Part shown: piece after piece, positions 12,301-24,300 of the stretch | Layout of the letters: each line of letters starts with the position of its first letter | How positions within the stretch are numbered: position 1 is the stretch's first letter | Assembly: GCA_947561585.1 (NCBI GenBank) | Contig: CANNZV010000338.1 | Location: 124,024 to 188,023 of the forward strand | DNA length: 64,000 bases | Reading direction: 5' to 3' | DNA from: Caprella mutica | Lineage: Eukaryota > Arthropoda > Malacostraca > Amphipoda > Caprellidae | Position numbers and translations under genes: made by a program | Notes under the pieces: generated by a model | What the model was told of the DNA's origin: nothing | Databases searched by the model: none | What the model saw: the letters and a program-made list of their open reading frames with translations, nothing else

Positions 12301-15300
12301 TCAATAAAAGAACATTTATAATGGAATAAAATGTTGTTGTTTTATTTTTTAAATTCTATTTAAAAAAAATAATTGTCAATACAGTGCCACCTACTGGAAT
12401 ATGTTGAAACTACAAATGTCATTTGTAAACAAATGAACGAAAACAAACACAATCGTCATACTACCTTTACATTATATTTTCTAGCTTTAATTGTTTCTAT
12501 AACGTTAATCTTTAGCGTATACGTTAAAGAAACATTATAGGATTGAATCTTATTTTTAAAAACTGATCAGGAATGTAAACAATAACAATTCCCAGCGCCC
12601 CTTGCTGTGAACGCTGGACTTGAAACCAAATTATTAATTCATTTTTTGACAGTTGTTACTTATACAGTGTGTCCGCATAAAATGTATTGAATTTATCTTA
12701 TAAGTATTATCTTTAATATATCAATATTAATCTACGTATCTGTGGTACCAACATATTATTCATATTCTCGTGAAATGATGAATAATGCAGATTCAAGGCA
12801 GTGGTTACATTTTTTGCGGACACACTGTACATAAGACGAATGAAGTATCGTATACAACTTATTACTAGCAACATTTTCATTACAAAAAAATGTCCTTTTT
12901 TTAGAAAGTTTACTGACCCTTAAGTGTCTCGCTTTAGATAATTGTTGGAACGAAAGAGTTAAAAACCAGTGGCCGATACTGATTACTGATATTCGGATGC
13001 TACATGCCTATGTAACGGGCTGCATTAATATTGTTGACTGAACTTTTATAATCTTGTTTTTTTCTGAAACACTCCTCTCACCAACATCAGAGTTGTAAAC
13101 TGGTTCTCAGTTTATTTTTATTTCAGTTCTTTCCCAGTCTCCATAGTGTCAACATGTCTCCCTAAAGTGCTCTGTGTTTGTGTACCTTTTGTATTCTAAA
13201 TGGGAAATTGAGACTTTATTGGAGATTATATTTTAATAAACAATAATTCGAGCATGTTTCTTAGATCGTTTTCAAGTTATTCCTAGAAAAATTTCATCCA
13301 AAGGTTTTTTTAAATCTCCCCATGTCGTAAACAGGTTACGAAGATGAAGACATAAACTCCAAGGTTCATAGACTAAAACAGGTTAAACGAATGGGGAAAA
13401 GATTGCCATTGAGAAAACAACACTTTCTGTCTTCCTACTTGAATATCTCTTAAACGATAGATTAAACTTGCGCGTGAGTCAGAATAGAATTCTTTAGAAT
13501 TTAATAATCTATCGAATGGTATAAAAAATATTTCAATGAAATGGTTATTATCACTGCTAAACCAACAAAAACTAACTGCTATTCACTACGACAATTAGCA
13601 ATGGAAGGAACAATTTCTGTCTTTCTTCTTGAATATCTCTTAAACGATAGATTAAACTCGGGCGTGAGTCAGAATAGAATTCTTTAGAATTTAATAATCT
13701 ATCGAATGGTATAAAAAATATTTCAAAGAAATGGTTATTACCACTGTTAAAAGAACAAAAAGCTACCTACTATTCACGTCGTTGTCCGTTGATTAATGGG
13801 CACTGGTCAACATTTTCATCCGCTTTAATTACTGTAACTAAAAGCCTAAAATAAGAACAAACCTAATATTGCAATAATAAAATAAGAAATAAACAATGTA
13901 AAATGTCAATTATTTGTAACATAGGTTTCATAGGTTTTAATCTATAGAATAGGTTTTCATAAAAAGAATTTGTAGACTCAGCTCTTAGTAACATTTCGTA
14001 CTATTTCTATTCGTTTAACCTGTTATAGTCTATGAACCTTGATCAACTCCTTTTCTTCAATCAAAATATTAATAGTTTGACGGCCAGGATTCATATATAG
14101 AAACCTGCTCGAAATATATAATCGCCAGTGGAGTCTCAATTTCCCATTTATGGTGCTAGGACAATTGCCACCCGCGGATAATTGCCACTCCCGGACAATT
14201 GCCACCCAAATAATGAATATCAGGCCACTTAACTTTAAAAATGGTGATAAAATATGTATATTATTGTTGTACGATTAATTATTAATTATATACAATGGCT
14301 ATAAGATAAAAAAAATATTATTCGGTTTCTGAATGTGCTTTTTAAATATAACATTTTTTAAATCTTATGTTATTGAATACTTTATACCACTTTTTTAGAA
14401 CGATTCAAAACTGTTTAATTCCCTTCGTCTATAACATTTTCAGGATTTAGGATTTTAAAAACATATTGTCACAACCCTAATAATATTTTTTTTAGGATTC
14501 TTAACTTGTAAATTATATTACTGGGTAGTAATATAAATACCTATTGTTTTTCCTTTAGCAAATAATTATAAATAAAGACCAATTCCGGGCGAGATATTTT
14601 AATTCTATTAATGGAATATCGTCTGCTCCAGAAATTTGGTTTACTAATGACTATATCATTGACATCAAAAGGAAATTAAATACAAGGGACTTGAAGAAGC
14701 AGTCAGAAAGGAAAGTGGCTCCATGAACAAAGTCACTTAAAAAGGAAAATATTAAATATGTAATGGATTTTCTTATCTTATAATGTATACAAATAATAAT
14801 TAATCGTACAAAAATAATTTACATATTTCATCTCCATTTTTAAAGTTAAGTGACCTGATAATAAATATTTGGCTGGCAATTGTCCGCGGGTGTCAATTGT
14901 CCGCGGATGGCAATTGTCCGCGGGTGGCAATTGTCCGGTCACGCCCATTTATATATGGATCATGGCCGTCAAAATATTAATATTTGGATTCTTTTGTGCC
15001 TGTTATTTCTGTTTGTTTGTTTAATTTTCTTTTTCTTCAGATTGATATCAATTGTATCTAAGTAGATATTTAGTGTACTTGATAGTAGATCTTTACTATT
15101 TAATGGTGTGTTATTGATTGTTGTTTAAGGTGATTATTTATATAGGAAAATAAGTAGCGATTTCATGAATACATAATTTAAATCACATCTTTAAAATCAA
15201 TTCGTATATTCAAAATCCAAGAATATATTTAATCCGAAACTTGGTGTAAAAGGACATTAGAAATAAATATTGATTAAACTTTGTATGTATACCGATATTC

Positions 15301-18300
15301 TGAAAGTGAAGTGTTTCCCACAGGAGCTCTAAATCTGGAGCAGGTCTGTATTCTGGTTCCATTCAGACGCCTTTAGCCCAGTGATCAGGGAATAGTACCT
15401 ATCTCAATGGCAGTTACTGATATTATTGTTAGTTTCCATTACTATAGAGCAGAGATACTGGACTTGAGTTCCATACTAGCTCTACTAGGGTCACACAGGT
15501 AAATTGCGGCCCTTCCAAGAGAGTCTAAAACATTCTGAACCGATATTACATTAAAATGTTTCATACTTATCAAAGGAAGCGTAGTGCATGCTATAATATA
15601 ATAATTTAAGTTTTTAACGTGTGTTTTGAAGCTATGATGTTTCTGTTGTTAGAGATCGCAGTTAGTTAGTGTGCCGCAATTTACCTGCTTGACCCTACCC
15701 AGTGTGTTTTCATTATGCCTGGCTTTCTAGTTTCTACATACTAGGGTCACACAGGTAAATTGCAGCTCTTTAATTACCAGTGTTGGCCCTCTCAAGAAAG
15801 CCTCTATAACCTGCAGAACCTTATTTAGCTATATTGTAATGTTGCATATTCTTGAAGTGCAATGCTTGTTATAGTTTTTTTATTTAGCTAATGTTTGATT
15901 TGAAGTGTGTTACCATTGCTACTGCAATTTACCTACTTTACACTAGTACTGTTCTGTTTTGGGGTCATTTTTTTATTATGTCATAAATTGTAGATCATTA
16001 TCAATTGGTACTGTGCAATTCTCCTGCAATTCATTATCATTACGATTTCGTAGGTAGGTACTACCATTATTCATAATCATATTTGTTTAGTTTTTTGTAG
16101 AAAGTTGCAATTCGAGTTTTGAGTCGTGTTTGTTCAATATATAGGTTGTTCGTTTTGATAGACTCATTTTACAACTGGAACTGGAACAGTCCTATAAGAT
16201 GTTATAACTTCTGTATATTGTGATTGCTAATAGCTAACTACTTATATTTCCTAAAAATGTACACTGATAACATTTTACTTGCCTTCAGAACCAGATAGTA
16301 CCACCTATTCGTCAGCTGGCGGAACATATGGAATCTGTCCGAAAATCAAAGACTCCAGAATCAGAGACAGTAATTGTGAAGATGGTAATAGATGGAGTTA
16401 ATGTTGATGTACCATTCAATGCTGCAGATCTTCTACTTAACACTGCACCAAAACACGTGCCAATCCTTCCCAAGCTGTTTGACGGCTTTGCTCCATGTCC
16501 CAAGTCTACTAAAACACCTTCGAATCTTTTGGGAGATTTAATGGAAGCCACTGGCATTTCAGATTCTGTTCTTTTCAATTCCCCTGATAAAAAATCTAAA
16601 ACTAAACAAGTTGTAATCGCTCGACGAACCAATCCAGAGTCGTTCACTGAAGATCTTGGTATCAGCAAAATTCCTCAAGATGAAGAGGAGGAGGAGGAGG
16701 ATGATTCCGAAGCAATTTTGCCAGATTTGAATCACTCGGACACTGACAACTCTTTTGCTATTCTACCTAATGAGAATATCCATACGTCTGAAATTGTGAA
16801 CTCGTCCGTTATTCTACCAGATATAAACATTCATACTTCCGCAGCTCCCAAATCATCTGTGATATTGTCAGTCCAAAGAAACTTCACTTCAGATGTGACT
16901 TCTTTCAAAACCCCAACCTCTCAGGATAGTTTGGAAAGTGATAAGTTAATAAAAGAAACATGTAAAGGAATTAAAGTAAAACCTTTCTACCAAGATGAAA
17001 ATACTGCAGATCTTTCTCACAGCTCGAGAGATTCTGAACGGGTAACGTATTATGATTTCAATTCTGGTTACAACATCCAAAAACAGTATGCCTCTATTTT
17101 CAATTCTCCAGAGAAGAATAACTTTAACTGCTATGACGTGTTGTCACCAAATTCTAAGTTCCACGAACAGACAATCTACCAAAACAACCTTGCTTCACCC
17201 CGAAAAAGCTTGCTATCACTTTCACCTCATTGCAAATCCAAGAAGTTTGACTCATCTCCTGGTGCATTGTGCACTCCTAATAAAGTTACGTCTCCTCTTA
17301 AGAATATGGTTGTCACACCTCATCTTCTAGTCACTCCTAACAAACAGGCAATGATGGAATTCAATCAACTCACTCGAATCGGATCTTCAGTAAAGAGGAA
17401 CAATAGTGTCCAACGAAAGAAAACCAACTCAATGGACATTTCAGATTCTCCTTCTAATTCCTCCTTCACTAGTAGACAAGTGAACCGAAGTCTGTGCTTC
17501 TCTACTGAACAAAACGTTAATTCTAACCTAGAAAATAAAGCTACTGCAACAGTTACAGTTGACAAGGGTAAAGATAATGATTTGGGAAAAGAAAATCAAA
17601 CAAAATCCAAAGAAAATTCTAATGAATTCTGCCTGAAACTATCGGAAGAAAATGAGAAAAGTAGCAGTGATCAAGTTGAAATGGAGAATCTAGAAGTTTC
17701 TTCCAATCCTTCTACTTCAGATTGTGATCACACAGACATAGTAAATAATAATGTTGATGCATTATCTAAAAGTGATTTGGATGGTAAATGCGAGGACTGT
17801 AGTCGAGAATCCAGTAATCTAGATCGTAATAGTGATGAAATCCCTTCATCGAAAAATTCTAACGTTGTTTATAAAGATGAAGAGCGAAATATTCAAGTTG
17901 TTGAGAAAAAGTCATTGAATTCGGCTCAAAATATCACCATCTACAGTTATTCATCCCTTTCTAATCTAGATTCTATAATGCTCCATATCGAATTGATCTT
18001 TTCATCAGCTCAAGAACAGAAATGGCTTGAAGATATGACCGAGGATATTGAGAGTGAACAGGAAGGAACTTACATTATCCCTGAAGAATCTGGTAATCAC
18101 TTTTATCTGGAGGATATTGTTTTAAATGATACTCCGCGAACGCCTACGAAGACTCCGAAATTGAAACTCTGTAGAAAGAGTATGATGGCTATTGTGTTTG
18201 AGACGATGGGATTGACAGCATATGGAAGGGGTGTCTCAACGGCTGGTGGAAGCAGTGGTGGAAATGAAAGGGGCGGTAAAAGTGGACAGGGTAATCAGGA

Positions 18301-21300
18301 AAATGTGCCAGTTGGGGGTAGTAGTGGTGGAAGTGGAAGTAATGGTGGAAATGGAGGAGATGGCGACGGTAATGATAAACAGAAATATACCAAAGACAGT
18401 GGAGTTATGGATGAAGACCATCAGGAAGAAGATGATGAAAATGAATTATCTTCACCTAGAATAAGACAAAAAGATAAATCTCCTCCGCGACAACGTAGAA
18501 AATACGCAGGTAACAAAACACCGATTAAGATTCGGTCGTGTCACAGTAAAGGTTCTCCCCTTAAAAAGATAGTAACGCCTATTCTTAGGAAGTACAAGAA
18601 ATTGTCTCCTTCTAAGCACCGACTTGCATCTTTATCTCCAGCTTCCAAACGCATCCGGTTATCCCAGTCTCCCTCTCCATCTAGATTAGCATCCACTGCA
18701 TCCCGATTAGCATCCACGGCATCCAAAGACGCAAACATTGGATACAGTGGGAGTTACTTAAAATGGAAAGACGGAGAACAAACCAATAGCAGTGCTATGA
18801 AAAGCAATAAACTACTGTCCCTTGAGGAACACCTGGAGCCTTCTGTCAAAAAGAGTGGTTCTTATAACTCTGTGAATGAGAAAGAGGGAAATGAAGAGCA
18901 TTTAGAAGCTCTTCTTAAGGCTGCTTCTACAATTGTGAAAAGGAAAGGCTCCTTGTCTTCCCGTCAAGATGGCATTAGTCCTAGAACTGCCAGACGAATA
19001 CCAAAAGAATTCAAAGTGATGCAAGCTAATATTAACGCTCTTTCATCGCCCCCTGATCCAGATACCAAAAATAAGCTATTCGCCAACTTCTTCCTCAATC
19101 GGTTTATTACTCGTTTTTCTGATGACCAGAAGACAGTGCAAGACTTTTTCACAGCTCTGCACCAAACCATGAGTAAGAGTGTCCCTGTCACGGAAATATA
19201 TCGGAAAGTTACTGAGAATATTCTGAAAGATCACATGGACTTAGCGACGGAATTCATTGGGTTCTTAACTCCCAGTCAGGCTATTGAAATAGGGAAATAT
19301 GAGGAGTACTGTCAACAACAGAGACTGTTGGACCTGTTGTATCAACTGCACTTACTGCAACAGAAGCAACCGTCTGTACTTCACAAGATAATCAGGCGTC
19401 TTGCTGCCTACCATGTCTATTTTGAACGTAAAGTCGAGGAAATTGATGATGCACCAAATTCTACTGAAAAGGGTATGTTTTATTATTTGTGAATCACATT
19501 TTTGTCTTCGAAAATAAAATTTAATTAGTTCTTCAGCAAATAATTATTCAATGTGTGTAGTTGATCAAATATCCGATAATTGATGAGAAAAATAATTAGA
19601 ATATTCATCACTTTTTATTCAGAGTTACAGCCAAAGAATTCAGAACCCCAATTCGACACTCCTGAGGCTATACTAAAAGACATTGGACCATTGCTTCGTA
19701 ATCCACTTCTATATGACAGTTTCAAGAACTGGCTACCCGGTGCTAAGTCAACCATTGGGTACGTAACTTTTTTACGTAACTATTGATCATATTACTTCTG
19801 TTGAATATTTAAGAATTGTCACCCCAAGCTTGAATGAAGGTGACGATTATACATGTGGTAACGTTGAGGCGGGCGTCCTTACACAGCAGAAATTTGTGCT
19901 CGTCTTAGTGAACCTTAACTTTATACCTGTACGAATAACAGAGGAATATTTCTCTAATAAGCGGAGTTGTAACGGCTCTGCCTTAACTGTAGTAATATAT
20001 TTGGTTTGCATGGCTAACTATTTTACCTGTGCTACCGCGATTTGCGGTAAAGTGCGTAAGGACGACCGCCTCGACTTTATAGCTATTATTGTTTAAATTG
20101 TAAAATTAAAGATAGTTTTTTAAAAGTAGCTATATAGCTAATTACAAAAAATAGCAATAGATATTCTTAAAATTTATAGTTGATAATTTTTTAAGAATGT
20201 CTATAGCTAGCCCACCTTTAACCAGCTGCAAATAAAAGCTCAAATATTGTTTTTATATTGAAATGTAGAGATAAACTGATGCATTTATTATTTCTATTTT
20301 TTTCAGTCTTGAGAGTGACTTTGAGTTGGTAGATTTGGATAACAATGATCCTGATGGCATGGAGCTCATAGATATGGGTAAGGAATATCCACCTACAGAG
20401 TCTACCAAAGATCGCACAGTTGAGGAAAACGCTAAAGCAAAGTGTCCTTGTTCTTGTCACAACAATTCCAATGAACAACCTAATAGTAAGTTGAAAACAT
20501 CTCAGGAACAGGAGTTTGTTTTCCAGGTTAAGCTATAAAAAATTCTTGCTTTTAATGGAAAAATATTGTCTTCAGAATAAAACTAAATTTTCTAGATAAG
20601 AAGTAGCTGAATGTTTTTCTATTAGTGTTCAACATCAATGATTTTATTATACCGATATGATTACATTTACCTTTAATTTCTTATGAAATTAATTAATGCG
20701 ATTAGCTAATACATATCAGCTTTAAATCATGTATAATTACTAATTATTTCTGGTTAGACCCGACAGGTGACACCAATCTGTCTAATGAAGGAAATTCCAG
20801 AAAGAAAACTCCAATAATTATACCTATGATTGACTACTGCCAAAACTGTGGCTTGAAGGTAATTATAATTTAATAAGTCCTACCATATTTTTTAAACTAC
20901 CGATTTTTTGTTCAAAGTCCATGTCTCTTGTTAATCGCACTCATTCATGAGGCCACAGTAGGGTAAAACTAACCTAATTATTATTATTCTTTGTAGTTCA
21001 GACGAAGTAGAGTTCTATACATATGGTGTTCAATGTTGTTGTTGGAATGATTTGTCAACTTCATTCACAATTGTATCATTTAATTTCTTTATTTTTGCAC
21101 ATAGCTTTGGAATAGTAATGTGCCCATGTAACTAAAAGAATTTCTTGATTGAATTTTATCCATTTCTATCTAAAGCTGGAATTTTGGACTTTGCATGAAG
21201 GCTCTGTAATAGTTGAAGGCAGTTGTAGGTACACTCAAATTTCTGAGTTGTTAAGCACTCGAGTATGCGGGGAAATTATGAAATGCACCTGAGTTATGAA

Positions 21301-24300
21301 GTATTTTCTATGTTTAAATTAAAGAAAACGACGTGTGTCAAAAATTGCTTCATAGTTATCCCTGAATAACCTAAGATTTTAATCACTGAAAACTATCTAG
21401 GGCACTCGAGATATGAAATGACTTTAAATTATGAAGGAACCAATACTTAATATCTCATTAATTTCACTGTAGCTACCATAAAAGATTTATTTGATTGAAT
21501 ATATGATTTATAGTTTTCTATAATATCCCAACAAATTTCTTCACTAATGAATACCTAGATTTCACTCTTGTCTTTCCCCCACGGGGACTGCATGAGCTGT
21601 TTTTTTTTGTATTTGTACGCTCATGCAGTGAGAGCTGCCTCTACATGGAGTGGGGGAGGCAACTGCTTTTGAAGCAGGCAGAAATCTCTCCTTGTTCTAA
21701 TGGAGAACAAGTTCCCCAAAGGAACACCAATTATGGACTAAATAATTGAGGAAGGCAACCTCAACAAAAATCCCCTTTGATAAAGGCTTTATCACCAATG
21801 AACAATACAACAATGGCCATGGCCCCTAGTCCCGGGCAGCCCCTCCAGTCGTCGCTGAGTGGGGGACAAGGGGGTGCGAACAATCTCCCGGTCGGATTGA
21901 GCGACAACTCTGGCAACAACACGGATTCTGCACCTGGTACTTCATTTGAATTAACTCTTGACCCGTATGTTCCGGCAACTTCGGCGCCTGGAACCCGTGG
22001 AAGAAAATTATGTCACCCTCAAAATCGAAATTCTTATGAAACTTATGATGACCTGTTTAAAGTAAAAAGATTCCCCCGATACTTCTCAATTATACCTGAA
22101 AATGATTCAGACCTAACGAAACTCAACATGTTTAAAGTCAACAGTACCATCACTAGACTAATCGGACCTTACGAAGAACTTTCTGAAGATTTTACCAACA
22201 AATCCTGGACTGTAGAAGTCAAAACGGAAGAACAAGGAAATAAACTCAAAACAATGACTAACCTACTATCTGAAAAAATTATAATTACTGAACATCAACG
22301 CTTCAATCAATCCCAGGGTGTCATCACATGTTCTCTTCTGAAAAACTATTCAGAGGAAGACATTGTGGATGGACTCTCAGAACACGGAGTTACAAAATGC
22401 CACAGAATCATCCGAAACTTCAAATCTACAAATCCAGAACCAACTGCAACCCTCATACTCACCTTCAATAACTCCAACCCCCCCGACCGAATCAACATTC
22501 ACCCTGGACTGTCTGAACGAGTTCGCCCGTACATTCTCACGCCAAGACGCTGCAGGAATTGCCAACGTTATGGACACTCTGTCAATAATTGTCGACGACT
22601 GATTCCGGTGTGCGAGAAGTGCGGTGAGGAGTGTGTGGGTGGACATATCTCCGAAACCTGCACAAACCCAGTTAACTGCTACCACTGTAAAGAACCACAC
22701 ACTGCAACTTCAAAATGCTGCTCCAAATACCTAATGGAAAAAGAAATACTTACCGTAAAAACTAAAGAGCACCTCAGCTTCCAAGAAGCACGAGCCAGGG
22801 TGTCACTAACATTTAATCAATCCCACAGGACTTATGCATCTGCTTCTACAAACTACTCCGCACCTTCTACACCTATACCTTGCAGACAACCACCAATCAA
22901 TACTTCAGTATCAACTGCCTCCTCTCCACCCGAAATATCTAATCCCATCATAATCTCAAACACCCCGAAGGATAACAACAATAACCAAACTAGAAGCTCA
23001 ACAGAATCCTCCAAAAATCATAATCATATCATGAAACGACAACTCAGTAATCTATCAAACCCTCCTCTCGAAAAAAACCTGAAACGATCAAAAATACCAA
23101 CCCCAAAATCTACTCCATCCAAAAAACCGCCCCCGACAAAAGATAAAACAGAACCAAATAATACCCATAATCATGGTAATAAATCCCATAATATAACGAT
23201 AAATATAAAATCAGACAAATCAAGATATAAATAAGTAAAATGATGATTGCCCTGGCTTCTCTATGCCACTGGAATATCCGTGGATATAGGGGTAACTACC
23301 ATCACCTACGTACCTTGCTGTCAGATTATCAAACCTCTATATGTTTACAAGAATCTGGACTACCCAATAATTTTTCAACAACCTGCCCCCGACGTTTCAC
23401 CATTTATAATAAAAGTGGACGTAACCCTGATGATGACTTTCTAGCGGAAGTCGGAGGTGCATCAATTGTCATCAAGAATTCTATTGCACATAGCCCTCTC
23501 ACTCTCAGAACAAATATTCAAGCTGTTGCCCTCCGATGCCATATCAACAAACTATATACCATCTGCAGTTTATATCTACCTCCAAATAGCCTTGTCCACA
23601 TTTCCGATCTAGAAGACCTCATCTCTCAACTCCCCTCCCCCTTTCTGTTGCTGGGAGACCTCAATGCCCGGAGCCCTTTATGGGGTGACTCTGTTCAAAA
23701 CCAAAAAGGGAAACTTATTGAAAATCTCCTGTCACGCCATCCAATCAGTATCCTCAATAACGGCTCACCTACTCGCTTTCATACCCAAACGAATTCATTT
23801 TCATGTATTGACTTGTCTATATGCTCCTCCGAAATTGTTCCAGATTTCGAGTGGAATGTATCGGATGACCTATATAATAGTGATCACTTTCCAATCTTCC
23901 TAACAACAAATAATAGCGAGCACTCAATACCATCCCGTTTCATCATCGAAAGAGCAGACTGGAGAAAATATAAAGAGCTAGCCATTCTCGATGCAGACCT
24001 ACACAGTTTTCCAGACATAGACGAACTTCATTCCTTCATTGTACAAACAATCACAAGAGCAGCCACAAGATCCATTCCCAAAACCAGTGGAATATCTCGC
24101 ACCAAATGTGTGCCGTGGTGGAATGCTGAACTAGAAAGAGCAAAATTAGAAAAGAACAGAGCTCTCAGACGCTTCTACCAATCTAAACTTAATGTTGACA
24201 AGATTCAATTCAATAGAGCAAAATTCAGATACCTAATAAAAACATCTCGAACCAATAGCTGGAGAGAGTACTGTTCCTCAATTAATGAAAATACCCCACT

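Larger units (their letters stand above)
9702..16288. other. GON4L intron 12 (6.6 kb), transposon-filled
   Basis: Nearly all of it is covered by the DNA-transposon remnants listed separately (9722, 10132, 11183-11850, 11916-12958, 13199-15000, 15488-15943), some nested. No host gene seen. The stretches 9897-10130, 10840-11150, 15000-15480 and 15950-16288 are AT-rich without a recognised feature. Confidence 0.7.

Noticed and set aside
16312..16668. 118-residue - strand frame opposite GON4L exon 13
   Set aside because: Antisense shadow of a strongly supported coding exon.
22363..22700. Alternative frames inside LINE ORF1
   Set aside because: Overlap the zinc-knuckle frame, which has clear domain support.
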